Source of the DNA: Porphyromonas sp. oral taxon 275
GTDB lineage: Bacteria > Bacteroidota > Bacteroidia > Bacteroidales > Porphyromonadaceae
NCBI RefSeq assembly: GCF_018127745.1
Contig: NZ_CP072333.1
Span: forward strand, 620,001-684,000
Length of the DNA: 64,000 nt
Reading direction: 5' to 3'
Positions within the stretch are counted from its first letter, which is position 1. Every line of letters starts with the position of its first letter. Under the pieces are notes generated by a model. The model had not been told where the DNA came from. It made no database searches and saw only the letters and a program-made list of their open reading frames with translations. Below, piece after piece: positions 16,406-25,689 of the stretch. The translations under genes and the position numbers were made by a program.

Positions 16406-17314
16406 CTAGCGCTTGAGTAGACGGTTGAGGTCCGAGACGCGTACGCCCTGCTGTTGGGTAGAGCGCGTCGTCGTGGGGCTCGTGCTGGGAGTGGCCTTGC
16501 CCGTGTAGTACTTCAGCGCCGTGGGGAGGTACTCGTTGATGGCGCGGATGCGGTTCTCGTCGCTGGGGTGCGTGCTCATCAGTTCGCTGACCTGCTGGCC
16601 GCCCTTGCTAGAGGACATCTTCTGCCAGAAGTTCACGGCGTAGCGTGGATCGTAGCCTGCGATAGCCATGAGGACGAGTCCCATCTTGTCGGCCTCATAC
16701 TCCTGTTTGCGACCGAAGGGGAGCATCACACCGACCTGAGCACCGATGCCGTAGGTCTGATTGATGAGTGCGCCGAGGGTCGCCGAGCGTGATCCTACTG
16801 CAGCGCCGAGGATCTGGCCGCCTGCCTGCAGGAGCATCTGATTGCTGATGCGCTCGTTGGCATGCTTGGCCAGCGCGTGGCTGAGCTCGTGCCCCATGAC
16901 GGCTGCGAGCTCGTCATCCGCGTGGGCGCCGTTACCTACGAGATTCAGCAGACCGGTGTAGACGACGATCTTGCCGCCAGGCATACAGAAGGCGTTGACC
17001 TGCTTGCTATCGACGACGTTGAACTCCCAGCTAAGTGTGGAGAGCATGTCGGTATAGCCGTTCTCCTTGAGATAGGAGTTCGTGGCCGCGGCGAGGCGAC
17101 GGCCTACCTGGCTGACACGCGCGTTGTAGCTGCTGTTCCTGCTGAGCTGAGCCTGGCTGATGAACTGGCGGTACTGCGTCGCGCTCATCGATAGGATCTC
17201 GCCGTCGGATACGAGGCTGAACTGGTTGCGCCCCGTGATGGGCACGGTGCTGCAGGCTGTGAAGAGGAAGAGGGCCGCTGCTGCAGCGCATCCTCTAGAT
17301 AGGATATTCATCAT
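16406..17314 (-). CDS. M48 family zinc metalloprotease, lipoprotein
   Basis: 302 residues. The N-terminus is a lipoprotein signal peptide with lipobox FTAC, followed by STVPITGRNQFSLV, typical of M48 periplasmic proteases. The zinc site is HELSHALAKH (HExxH) with the third ligand in EYEADKMG about 60 residues later. It resembles LoiP/BepA-type envelope proteases that degrade misfolded outer-membrane proteins. Two Met codons begin the ORF, so the start may be 17311. The C-terminus is a Ser/Thr-rich linker plus a short basic helix. Confidence 0.92.
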   Translation of the reverse strand: MMNILSRGCAAAAALFLFTACSTVPITGRNQFSLVSDGEILSMSATQYRQFISQAQLSRNSSYNARVSQVGRRLAAATNSYLKENGYTDMLSTLSWEFNVVDSKQVNAFCMPGGKIVVYTGLLNLVGNGAHADDELAAVMGHELSHALAKHANERISNQMLLQAGGQILGAAVGSRSATLGALINQTYGIGAQVGVMLPFGRKQEYEADKMGLVLMAIAGYDPRYAVNFWQKMSSSKGGQQVSELMSTHPSDENRIRAINEYLPTALKYYTGKATPSTSPTTTRSTQQQGVRVSDLNRLLKR

Positions 17315-17416
17315 TCGTACTAATGCTACTGATTGCTTAGGCTGGGCTGTGGGGGCTAGGCTGAGGCCGCAGCCCAGGGGCTTAGGACGTCGTGCCTGAG
17401 GCCTCCCGGCCTTACC

Positions 17417-18361
17417 TTACTTATACTCGGGGCGGTACTTGCCACCTTCTTTGTCCTCGAGGATACCGAGGTAACTGGTGTATCGGGAGGGCGCGATGCG
17501 TCCCTCCTCTAGTGCTGATAGAACGGCGCAACCAGGCTCGTGCGTATGCGAGCAGTTGCCGAAGCGGCAGTGTGCGCTCTCTGCGAAGATCTCGGGGAAG
17601 TAATGCGAGACCTCTGCCTCCTCCATCTCCAGCATGCCGAAGCCCTTGATCCCCGGCGTGTCGATGAGGTAGCCTCCGCCAGCCGAGGGCAGGGGGATCA
17701 TCTGCGAGAAGGTCGTGGTATGCATCCCCTTGAAGTGCGCCATAGAGATCTGCCCCGTGCGCAGCTCCGCGCCAGGGATGAGCCTATTGATGAGCGTGCT
17801 CTTGCCGACGCCTGAGTGACCGCTGAAGAGGGTTATCTTGCCCTCCAGCCTGCCTAGGAGCTCGTCGACGCCCTCACCTGTGGTGGCAGATACTGCGTGG
17901 CAGGGGTAGCCGATGCCGCTGTAGAGCTCGATGAGCTCCTGCATGTACTCCAGCGCCTCGGGGGTATAGAGGTCGACCTTGTTGAAGATCAGCTCCGTCG
18001 GTACCCGATAGGCCTCCGCCGTCGCGAGGAAGCGGTCGATGAAGGTCGTGCTGGTCTCGGGGGCAGCGATGGTGCAGACGAGGAAGGAGGCGTCGAGATT
18101 CGCCGCTAGGATGTGCGACTCCTTGGAGAGATTGGCCGAGCGACGGATAATGTAGTTGCGTCGCGGCAGGATGTCGCGGATGTAGTGCACCTCGTCCTGC
18201 TCGTTGAGCTCGAGCTGGACGAGATCCCCCACTACGATGGGGTTGGTGCTGCGGAAGCCTCTAAGGCGTAGGTTGCCCTTGGCAAGGCAAAGATATTCCT
18301 TGCCGTCCTCGGCCCGTACGCCGTAGTGGCTCCCGGTATTCTTGATGACTAGTCCCGTCAC
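17417..18361 (-). CDS. rsgA: Ribosome small subunit-dependent GTPase A
   Basis: 314 residues. It has an N-terminal OB fold and a circularly permuted GTPase domain: the NKVD motif (G4) comes before [15 protein letters not shown] (G1) and DTPG (G3). A C-terminal zinc cluster contains [14 protein letters not shown]. It acts in late 30S subunit assembly. It lies 15 bases downstream of frr, in line with a translation-related operon pyrH-frr-rsgA. Confidence 0.96.
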   Translation of the reverse strand: MTGLVIKNTGSHYGVRAEDGKEYLCLAKGNLRLRGFRSTNPIVVGDLVQLELNEQDEVHYIRDILPRRNYIIRRSANLSKESHILAANLDASFLVCTIAAPETSTTFIDRFLATAEAYRVPTELIFNKVDLYTPEALEYMQELIELYSGIGYPCHAVSATTGEGVDELLGRLEGKITLFSGHSGVGKSTLINRLIPGAELRTGQISMAHFKGMHTTTFSQMIPLPSAGGGYLIDTPGIKGFGMLEMEEAEVSHYFPEIFAESAHCRFGNCSHTHEPGCAVLSALEEGRIAPSRYTSYLGILEDKEGGKYRPEYK

Positions 18362-18376
18362 ACTACAGGGCCTAGA

Positions 18377-18940
18377 TTAGACGGTCATGATTTCCTTCTC
18401 CTTGGCGGCGAAGAGCTCGTCGATCTTCTTGATATAGCGATCATGAATCTTCTGCACCTCGGCCTCGGCGTCCTTAGCTACGTCCTCGGGGGTGTTGTCC
18501 GCCTTGATGCTCTTCTTGATGGCATCGTTGGTGTCGCGGCGCGCATTGCGTACGGCTACCTTGGCAGCCTCGGCGTCGGCCTTGACCTGCTTGACCAGCT
18601 CGCGACGGCGATCCTCGGTGAGGGGCGGGATGCCCAGGCGGATCAGCTCGCCATTGTTCTCAGGCGTGATACCCAGGGGCGAGTTGATGATGGCGCGCTC
18701 GATATCGCGGATGATATTCTTCTCCCAGGGGGTGATGACGATACTCTTGGCGTCGGGTACGGTCACGGTACCTACCTGCGTCAGGGGTACGAGGCTGCCA
18801 TAGTACTCGACCATGATGCCGTCGAGGATCTTGACATTGGCCTTACCAGCACGCACACGTGCCAGCGCCTCCTCGAGGTGCTCTACCGTCTTCTCCATCT
18901 GGGCGCCAGCCTGCGCCGTTAGATTCTTCAGTTCGCTCAT
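18377..18940 (-). CDS. frr: Ribosome recycling factor
   Basis: 187 residues, normal length. Family sequences: [42 protein letters not shown] at the start, [34 protein letters not shown] in the middle, and a helical end. It splits post-termination ribosomes with EF-G. The pyrH-frr order is widely conserved. Confidence 0.97.
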   Translation of the reverse strand: MSELKNLTAQAGAQMEKTVEHLEEALARVRAGKANVKILDGIMVEYYGSLVPLTQVGTVTVPDAKSIVITPWEKNIIRDIERAIINSPLGITPENNGELIRLGIPPLTEDRRRELVKQVKADAEAAKVAVRNARRDTNDAIKKSIKADNTPEDVAKDAEAEVQKIHDRYIKKIDELFAAKEKEIMTV

Positions 18941-18990
18941 TGATATGCTTTATAGATTTATGCTTGTCCTTATATATAATGTATCTGTCC

Positions 18991-19701
18991 CTAGAAGCCC
19001 ACGTAGGTGCCGATGGACTCGCCGCGCAGCACCTTCAGTAGGTTGCCCGGGGTATCCATATCGAAGACGATGATGGGGAGCTTGTTCTCCATGCACATCG
19101 TCGTAGCCGTGAGGTCCATGATCTTCAGCCCGCGCTGATAGATCTCATCGTAGGTGATGCGGTCGTACTTGGTCGCCGTGGGGTCCTTCTCCGGGTCTGC
19201 CGTGTAGATCCCATCCACGCGGGTACCCTTGAGCATGACGTCGGCCTTGAGCTCGATGCCGCGCAGCGAGCTACCTGTATCGGTGGTGAAGTAGGGATTG
19301 CCCGTACCGCCCGAGAGGATGACGACCTCGCCACGCTCCAGCGCCTCCAGGACGCGGGGCTGTGCGTAGTACTCCCCGATAGGCTCCATGCGTATGGCGG
19401 TGAAGACGCGGTTCTTGACGCCGAGAGCTGTCAGTGCAGAGCCTAGGGCGAGGCTATTGATGACCGTGGCGAGCATCCCCATCTGGTCGCCCTGCACGCG
19501 ATCGAAGCCCTGGGCTGCACCGCTCAGTCCGCGGAAGATGTTGCCCCCGCCGATGACGATCGCTATCTGAATGCCCTGCTCCGAGGCCGCCTTGATGTCG
19601 CGGGCGTAGTCGCCCAGGCGATCCGTGTCGATACCATACTGCTTGGCGCCCATCAGAGACTCTCCGCTGAGCTTGAGCAGCACACGCTTGAATGTATTCA
19701 T
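18991..19701 (-). CDS. pyrH: UMP kinase
   Basis: 236 residues. LLKLSGESLMGAKQYGID at the N-terminus, the Gly-rich IVIGGGNIFRG and GTGNPYFTTDTGSSLRGIELKADVMLKGTRVDGIYTADP are hallmarks of bacterial UMP kinase of the amino acid kinase fold. It phosphorylates UMP to UDP using ATP. First gene of a minus-strand run with frr and rsgA. An imperfect -7 box, TTACTTTG, lies at 19736-19729. Confidence 0.97.
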   Translation of the reverse strand: MNTFKRVLLKLSGESLMGAKQYGIDTDRLGDYARDIKAASEQGIQIAIVIGGGNIFRGLSGAAQGFDRVQGDQMGMLATVINSLALGSALTALGVKNRVFTAIRMEPIGEYYAQPRVLEALERGEVVILSGGTGNPYFTTDTGSSLRGIELKADVMLKGTRVDGIYTADPEKDPTATKYDRITYDEIYQRGLKIMDLTATTMCMENKLPIIVFDMDTPGNLLKVLRGESIGTYVGF

Positions 19702-19915
19702 ACCTTGAGTATATGCTGATTATATATACAAAGTAACGACTTTTCTGCCACACTCCAAGGAGTGCACACCCACTGCGGCGGGCTGTCGTAGGGGGCTGCG
19801 GGGCTTGGACGAAGGGCTTGTCTCGGCCCTGCTCGCTTGCCTTGGGTGCAGCTTGCGTGAGGCCTTAGCTTCCTCCGCAAGGGGCTCCACAGGCTGAGGC
19901 TTAGGCCGCGCCGCA

Positions 19916-20000
19916 CTGAGGGATATCAGTCAGCACCCCCGAGGGATATCAGTCAGGGCACTCATGGACGTCCCTCAGCCTCGTGAGGGATATCCCTCAG
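19916..20000. repeat. 22-bp grid repeat array C (4 units)
   Basis: Units start at 19916, 19939, 19961 and 19983: CTGAGGGATATCAGTCAG, CCGAGGGATATCAGTCAG, CTCATGGACGTCCCTCAG, GTGAGGGATATCCCTCAG. Spacers are CACCC, GGCA and CCTC; the first interval is 23 rather than 22. The third unit is identical to the third unit of array B. Confidence 0.9.
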
Positions 20001-20142
20001 GTCCACCGAGCCTTGCCCTCGAGCGCTCTTGCGAGGCAAGGGGGGCTGGCCTGGAGGACCCTTGGGAGCTACTTGAGACGGGGACTGTGTGGGGCTAATT
20101 TGACGACTTCGGCGAGGGGGTGTTTTGAAGTGAAAAAATCTT

Positions 20143-20150
20143 TACCTTTG
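20143..20150 (+). promoter_or_regulatory. -7 box of V-ATPase operon
   Basis: TACCTTTG, 66 bases before atpE. A TTTG at 20124-20127 is only 15 bases upstream, shorter than the usual spacing, so the -33 element is doubtful. Confidence 0.55.
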
Positions 20151-20215
20151 TCCAAGACGCAGGGAGCACAGCCTCCTGACGATACTACTGCAGACAAACG
20201 AACGTAATTCAGGAT

Positions 20216-20806
20216 ATGGATGCAAAGATTCAAGAACTGACCGAGAAGATCTACAACGAAGGGGTAGAGCGAGGACAGACGGAAGCACAGCGACTCATCG
20301 CTGAGGCCGAGACCAAAGCCAAGACCATCGAAGCCGACGCACAGGCACGTGCCGCAGCACTCATCGCAGATGCTGAGCGCCGAGCCAAGGAACTCAAGGA
20401 GAACACACAGTCCGAGCTGCGCCTCTACAGCGCCCAGCTCGTCGACAGCCTCCGCAGCAGCATCGCTGACCAGATCCAGGGCCAGGTGGCAGAGCAGAAT
20501 ACCAAGGCACTAGCTGTAGATCCCCAGTTCATCCAGGGCCTCGTGGCTCGTATCGTCGAGGGCTTCGACCTCAACCGCGGCGTAGAGATCGCCACGGCTG
20601 ACGCCGAGGCACTGCGTAGCTACTTCGCGTCCAACGCCAAGCAGCTCCTCGAGCAAGGGGTCAGCATCCGCTCTGTCGCGGGCAAGCCCACAGACTTCAC
20701 GATCTCCCCTAAGGATGGCAGCTTCAAGATCCAGTTCGGAGAGGCTGAGTTCGCCGAGCTCTTCAAGAGCTTCCTACGTCCCGAGCTGAGCAAGATGCTC
20801 TTCTAA
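20216..20806 (+). CDS. atpE: V-type ATP synthase subunit E
   Basis: 196 residues. The first half is a long Ala/Glu/Lys helix (AQRLIAEAETKAKTIEADAQARAAALIADAERRAKELKEN), the peripheral stalk; the C-terminal half is a compact alpha/beta domain binding the A3B3 head. First gene of the operon. Confidence 0.92.
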   Translation: MDAKIQELTEKIYNEGVERGQTEAQRLIAEAETKAKTIEADAQARAAALIADAERRAKELKENTQSELRLYSAQLVDSLRSSIADQIQGQVAEQNTKALAVDPQFIQGLVARIVEGFDLNRGVEIATADAEALRSYFASNAKQLLEQGVSIRSVAGKPTDFTISPKDGSFKIQFGEAEFAELFKSFLRPELSKMLF

Positions 20807-20835
20807 GGCCTCACCAGCATCCTTGAGACAAGACC

Positions 20836-21786
20836 ATGGCTAAGTACTACGGCTTAGTATCAGGGCTCCCAGTCTTGACCGCTGAGATGGCGAAGCCTCC
20901 CTATACGGCGGAGGAATTCTACCACGAGCTACAGCCTGTCCTCAGCACCGCCGACCGCCAGCTCCTGGAGGCGCTGCGTGCCGAGCGGCTGCATCCTCAG
21001 CTCATCGACTGGATCAGCACCGATGCGCTAGCCCCCAGCCCCGAGGGTGACTCTGAGGAGCTGCCCCATGAGGATTCGGACGAGAGCTCTAGGCGCCTCG
21101 ATGCGCTGCGCTCGATCGCGCAGCGCGCCTCCGAGGGAGCACGCCTCACAGCACCAAAGGGGATCCCCAGCTATCAGGCACGCTTCGTCTACGAGCTCTA
21201 CTATCGTCCCGCGGCCGATGACTGGCGCGCCGATAGCACCACGCCCGCCCTCATCGAGGAGCTGCGCCACGAGCGTATCGCCCTAGAGGATCGCCTCTCG
21301 CGCTACTACTATGAGTGGCTCGGGACGAGCTCCAGCGCCTTCGTCCGTGGCTGGGCTGAGCTGAACAAGAACCTACGTAACATACTCGCGCTCTATACCT
21401 GTCGTCGCCTCGGCTGGGACCCTAAGGACTACATCGTAGGCAACGGTGAGGTCGAGGAACTGCTGCGTACCAGCACGAGCAAGGACCTGGGGCTGGGCGA
21501 TCAGTTGCCCTACCTCAAGGACGTGCTTCGCATCGCTGAGGAGCGTGATATCGCGCGCCGCGAGCGCCTCATCGACCTGCTGAAGTGGCAGTGGATGGAT
21601 GAGTGGACCTTCGTCCGTGTCTTCGATATAGACAATGTCCTTTGCTACTACCTGCGCCTAGAGATCCTCGGCCGCTGGGTCCAGCTAGACGCCGAGCACG
21701 GCGAGGCTACCTTCCGCGGTATCGTACACGGGCTCAAGGGCGAGAGCGCACGCGTCCTCGATGACTTCAGGCACAGCCACCGATAG
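20836..21786 (+). CDS. DUF2764 protein of the V-ATPase operon
   Basis: 316 residues beginning MAKYYGLVSGLPVLTAEMAKPPYTAEEFYHELQPVLS, typical of DUF2764. The protein is soluble and helical, with no membrane segment. In Bacteroidetes, spirochaetes and chlamydiae this gene lies between subunits E and A where other V-ATPase operons encode subunit C, so a role in the central stalk or its docking is inferred. No separate C or F gene was recognised in this operon. Confidence 0.85.
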   Translation: MAKYYGLVSGLPVLTAEMAKPPYTAEEFYHELQPVLSTADRQLLEALRAERLHPQLIDWISTDALAPSPEGDSEELPHEDSDESSRRLDALRSIAQRASEGARLTAPKGIPSYQARFVYELYYRPAADDWRADSTTPALIEELRHERIALEDRLSRYYYEWLGTSSSAFVRGWAELNKNLRNILALYTCRRLGWDPKDYIVGNGEVEELLRTSTSKDLGLGDQLPYLKDVLRIAEERDIARRERLIDLLKWQWMDEWTFVRVFDIDNVLCYYLRLEILGRWVQLDAEHGEATFRGIVHGLKGESARVLDDFRHSHR

Positions 21787-21844
21787 GCGGCCCCCGAGGG
21801 ACATCGCAATCACATCGCAACACCGAAGAATACAATCATACATA

Positions 21845-23602
21845 ATGGCAACAAAAGGCATAGTAAAGGGCGTGGTCGGTAACCTCGTGACCATAGAGGC
21901 TGACGGTCCTGTGTCTCAGAATGAGATCTGCTACATCACCGTCGCAGGCGTAGACCTCATGAGCGAGGTCATCAAGGTACAGGGCAAGAACGCCTACGCC
22001 CAGGTCTTCGAGTCGACGCGTGGCATGCGCATCGGGGACGAAGTCCGCTTCGAGGGGCACATGCTCGAGGTGACGCTCGGCCCAGGGATGCTCTCCAAGA
22101 ACTACGACGGGCTGCAGAACGACCTCGACAAGATGGAGGGCGTCTTCCTCAGCCGCGGTACCTATACCTATCCCCTAGATGAGGGCAAGCAGTGGGGCTT
22201 CTCTCCGCTGGCTCAGCCTGGGGATCGCGTGCAGGCTGGGAGCTGGCTGGGTGAGGTGACGGAGAACTTCCAGTCCATCAAGGTCATGGTCCCCTTCACC
22301 TTCGAGGGCCTCTATACCGTCAAGACCATCGCCGCTGCGGGGGACTACACGGTAAAGGAGACCATCGCTGTCCTCACCGACGAGGCAGGGCAGGAGCACC
22401 AGGTGACCATGGAGCAGAAGTGGCCCGTCAAGCGCCCCATTAGCTGCTATGCCGAGAAGCCTCGCCCCCATAAGCTTCTCGAGACAGGGGTGCGTATGAT
22501 CGACACCATGAACCCCATCGTAGAGGGCGGTACGGGCTTCATCCCCGGTCCCTTCGGTACGGGGAAGACCGTGCTCCAGCATGCCATCAGTAAGCAGGCC
22601 GAGGCCGACATCGTCATCATCGCTGCCTGCGGGGAGCGTGCCAATGAGGTCGTGGAGGTCTTCAAGGAGTTCCCCGAGCTCAAGGACCCCAACACCGGCC
22701 GCCCGCTCATGGAGCGTACCATCATCATCGCTAATACCTCCAACATGCCTGTGGCAGCCCGTGAGGCCTCGGTCTACACCGCGATGACCATCGCCGAGTA
22801 CTACCGCTCCATGGGGCTAAAGGTGCTGCTGATGGCCGACTCCACCTCCCGCTGGGCTCAGGCGCTGCGTGAGATGTCGAACCGCCTCGAGGAGCTCCCT
22901 GGCCCCGACGCCTTCCCTATGGACCTCTCGGCCATCGTGGCGAACTTCTACGCTCGCGCTGGCTTCGTCCACCTCAACAACGGCGCTACGGGCTCCGTGA
23001 CCTTCATCGGGACGGTATCTCCTGCAGGGGGCAACCTCAAGGAACCCGTGACGGAGAACACCAAGAAGGTAGCCCGCTGCTTCTACGCCCTCGAGCAGGA
23101 GCGTGCCGACCGCAAGCGCTACCCCGCCGTCAACCCCATCGACAGCTACTCCAAGTACCTGGAGTACCCTGAGTTCCAGGACTACATGGCCGAGCGCATC
23201 GGCTCGGGCTGGATCGCTAAGGTCGGGGAGATGAAGCAGCGCCTCATCCAGGGTAAGGAGATCTCCGAGCAGATCAACATCCTCGGTGACGACGGCGTGC
23301 CGCTGGACTACCACATTACCTTCTGGAAGAGCGAGCTCATCGACTTCGTCATCTGCCAGCAGGACGCCTTCGACGAGATCGACGCCAACTGCTCGCTCGA
23401 GCGTCAGGAGTACATGGTGGACAAGGTCATGCAGATCTGCCGCACGGACTTTGCCTTCGAGGACTTCGTCCAGGTGGGTGAGCACTTCAAGGATCTGATC
23501 AATGCCCTCAAGCAGATGAGCTATTCGGTCTTCCGCAGCGAGGACTTCGCGCGTAACGAGGCACGCGCCGACGAACTGGTCGCACAGCGCGCAAAAAACT
23601 AA
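21845..23602 (+). CDS. atpA: V-type ATP synthase subunit A (catalytic)
   Basis: 585 residues from ATG 21845 (MATKGIVKGVVGNLVTIEADGPVSQNE); a start 28 codons earlier overlaps the previous gene and is unlikely. Walker A is GPFGTGKT near residue 230. The A-type insertion domain (VRVQAG...VPFTFEG) lies before it, and PDAFPMDLSAIVANFYARAG with SVTFIGTVSPAGGNLKEPVT follows. It carries the catalytic nucleotide sites. Confidence 0.97.
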   Translation: MATKGIVKGVVGNLVTIEADGPVSQNEICYITVAGVDLMSEVIKVQGKNAYAQVFESTRGMRIGDEVRFEGHMLEVTLGPGMLSKNYDGLQNDLDKMEGVFLSRGTYTYPLDEGKQWGFSPLAQPGDRVQAGSWLGEVTENFQSIKVMVPFTFEGLYTVKTIAAAGDYTVKETIAVLTDEAGQEHQVTMEQKWPVKRPISCYAEKPRPHKLLETGVRMIDTMNPIVEGGTGFIPGPFGTGKTVLQHAISKQAEADIVIIAACGERANEVVEVFKEFPELKDPNTGRPLMERTIIIANTSNMPVAAREASVYTAMTIAEYYRSMGLKVLLMADSTSRWAQALREMSNRLEELPGPDAFPMDLSAIVANFYARAGFVHLNNGATGSVTFIGTVSPAGGNLKEPVTENTKKVARCFYALEQERADRKRYPAVNPIDSYSKYLEYPEFQDYMAERIGSGWIAKVGEMKQRLIQGKEISEQINILGDDGVPLDYHITFWKSELIDFVICQQDAFDEIDANCSLERQEYMVDKVMQICRTDFAFEDFVQVGEHFKDLINALKQMSYSVFRSEDFARNEARADELVAQRAKN

Positions 23603-23609
23603 GACGATT

Positions 23610-24932
23610 ATGGCAGCAAAAGCATTCCAAAAGATATACACCAAGGTCGAGAACATTACGAAGGCCACCTGTATGCTCCGCGCTACAGGCGTAGGTAATG
23701 AGGAGCTGGCTACGATCGACGGGCGCCTGGCGCAGGTCGTGCGTATCATGAACGATGAGGTCACGCTGCAGGTCTTCGGCGGTACGGAGGGCATCCCCAC
23801 GGACGCCGAGGTCATCTTCCTCGGCAAGGCCCCTTCGCTCCAGGTCGGCGACCAGCTCGTAGGGCGCTTCTTCAACGCCTACGGCGAGCCCATCGATGGC
23901 GGCCCCGCCGTCTCGGGCCAGGAGGTAGAGATCGGCGGCCCCTCGGTCAATCCTGTTCGCCGCGAGCAGCCCTCCGAGCTGATCGCCACGGGGATCGCAG
24001 GCATCGACCTTAATAACACGCTCGTCACGGGGCAGAAGATCCCCTTCTTCGCTGACCCTGACCAGCCCTTCAATGAGGTGATGGCCATGGTGGCCCTCCG
24101 TGCCAAGAGTGACAAGATCATTCTCGGCGGGATGGGTATGACCAATGACGACTACCTCTTCTTCAAGAATACCTTCAGCAACGCCGGTGCCCTAGACCGC
24201 ATCGTCAGCTTCATCAACACGACGGAGGATCCCTCCGTCGAGCGCCTGCTCATCCCCGACATGGCGCTCACGGCCGCTGAGTACTTCTCCGTTGTCAAGG
24301 GCGAGAAGGTCCTTGTGCTGCTCACCGACATGACGAACTACGCCGATGCCCTGGCTATCGTCTCCAACCGTATGGACCAGATCCCCTCCAAGGACTCGAT
24401 GCCGGGCTCGCTCTACTCCGACCTAGCGAAGATCTACGAGAAGGCGGTACAGTTCCCCGACGGAGGCTCCATCACCATCATCGCCGTGACGACCCTCTCG
24501 GGTGGGGACATCACCCACGCAGTGCCCGACAACACGGGGTACATCACCGAGGGGCAGCTCTACCTGCGCCGCGACTCCAATGTCGGTAAGGTCATCATCG
24601 ACCCCTTCCGCTCGCTGTCGCGCCTCAAGCAGCTCGTCATCGGCAAGAAGACCCGTGAGGACCATCCCCAGGTGATGAATGCTGCCGTCCGTCTCTTCTC
24701 GGATGCCGCTGGCGCACAGACCAAGATGGAGAACGGCTTCGACCTCACCGACTACGACGAGCGCACGCTCTCCTTCGCGGCCGACTACTCCCGTGAGCTG
24801 CTGGCCATCGACGTCAATATCGATACCGAGCAGATGCTCGATACGGCATGGCATCTCTTCGGTCGGTACTTCCGTCCAGCAGAGGTGAATATCAAGCAGT
24901 CCCTCGTCGATAAGTACTGGCCTAAGGCCTAA
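23610..24932 (+). CDS. atpB: V-type ATP synthase subunit B (regulatory)
   Basis: 440 residues. It is homologous to A but lacks the Walker A loop (GQKIPFFADPDQPFNEVMAMVA in place), as expected for the non-catalytic subunit. SMPGSLYSDLAKIYEKA and GSITIIAVTTLSGGDITHAVPDNTGYITEGQ are family motifs. Seven bases after atpA. Confidence 0.97.
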   Translation: MAAKAFQKIYTKVENITKATCMLRATGVGNEELATIDGRLAQVVRIMNDEVTLQVFGGTEGIPTDAEVIFLGKAPSLQVGDQLVGRFFNAYGEPIDGGPAVSGQEVEIGGPSVNPVRREQPSELIATGIAGIDLNNTLVTGQKIPFFADPDQPFNEVMAMVALRAKSDKIILGGMGMTNDDYLFFKNTFSNAGALDRIVSFINTTEDPSVERLLIPDMALTAAEYFSVVKGEKVLVLLTDMTNYADALAIVSNRMDQIPSKDSMPGSLYSDLAKIYEKAVQFPDGGSITIIAVTTLSGGDITHAVPDNTGYITEGQLYLRRDSNVGKVIIDPFRSLSRLKQLVIGKKTREDHPQVMNAAVRLFSDAAGAQTKMENGFDLTDYDERTLSFAADYSRELLAIDVNIDTEQMLDTAWHLFGRYFRPAEVNIKQSLVDKYWPKA

Positions 24933-25008
24933 GGGAACTCGCGACAGTATGTTGGCCCACGGGGAGCCTCCGCTCCCTATAGGTGTGGCTGGTAGAGTCA
25001 AATAGTAC

Positions 25009-25056
25009 AGAGAATGAACCCAAATATCTTCCAGAGAATGAACCCAAATATCTTCC
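25009..25056 (+). repeat. 24-bp perfect tandem duplication over the start of the S51 gene
   Basis: Positions 25009-25032 and 25033-25056 are identical, including ATG and seven bases before it. Two in-frame starts result (25014 and 25038), and the protein begins MNPNIFQRMNPNIFLF. Confidence 0.95.
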
Positions 25057-25667
25057 TTTTCCTCTGCTCCTCTTTCGCCGATGTAGCTCCTCTACTAGAG
25101 CAAGCCTGCCCTATGGAGCTACGGGAGAAGGTCGTCACCTTTATCCCCACAGCTAGCATCCCGGAGTCCTATACGGGGTATGTCGGGCTGGGGCGAGAGG
25201 CCTTGGAGCAGCTAGGGCTAAGGGTACTCCCCCTTGATGTCTCTAAGGCTTCACCTGAGGAGATAGCAGTCTCCCTCTCGCAGTGTGACCTTATCTACAT
25301 CTCGGGAGGCAATGCCTTCTACCTCCTTCAGGAACTGAAGCGTAAAGGTGCGGATAAGCTTATCCAGCGGGAAATAGAGAGAGGAAAACCTTATATAGGC
25401 GAGTCGGCAGGGTCGGTGATCCTGGCACCTAGCATCGAGTATGTTCAGCTAATGGATGAGACCCAGGCGGCTCCTGAGCTGACCTCCTTCGCTGCACTAG
25501 GCTTGATCGAGAAGTATCCTTTGCCGCACTACCGGTGCTTCCCCTTCGTCGAGATGGCGGAGACTGTGCTCGCTACGTATGGTGGCCGACTCTCTCTCGT
25601 ACCGATCACGAACCACCAGGCTATAATCGTCCGGGGTCGAGAGCTCACCATCGTGACTAAGGAATAA
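25014..25667 (+). CDS. Peptidase E-like protein (S51 family, class I glutamine amidotransferase fold)
   Basis: 217 residues (209 from the second start at 25038). The nucleophile elbow is GESAGS, near residue 136, preceded by DLIYISGGNAFYLLQELKR, and TNHQA near the end fits the S51 fold. Family members release N-terminal Asp from dipeptides or process cyanophycin. It lies between atpB and atpD but has no link to ATPase function. The wording of its codons is richer in A+T than its neighbours, suggesting later insertion. It seems intact and would be co-transcribed. Confidence 0.85.
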   Translation: MNPNIFQRMNPNIFLFLCSSFADVAPLLEQACPMELREKVVTFIPTASIPESYTGYVGLGREALEQLGLRVLPLDVSKASPEEIAVSLSQCDLIYISGGNAFYLLQELKRKGADKLIQREIERGKPYIGESAGSVILAPSIEYVQLMDETQAAPELTSFAALGLIEKYPLPHYRCFPFVEMAETVLATYGGRLSLVPITNHQAIIVRGRELTIVTKE

Positions 25668-25689
25668 CTAGGTAGCCATCAAACGTCTT

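Larger units (their letters stand above)
19702..20215. other. Divergent intergenic region, pyrH / V-ATPase operon
   Basis: It holds the imperfect pyrH promoter, array C (19916-20000) and the -7 box TACCTTTG (20143-20150) of the V-ATPase operon. The 19740-19915 part is GC-rich with no recognised feature. Confidence 0.6.

Noticed and set aside
22817..23875. 352-codon minus ORF opposite atpA and atpB
   Set aside because: Antisense shadow of two well conserved subunits in GC-rich DNA.
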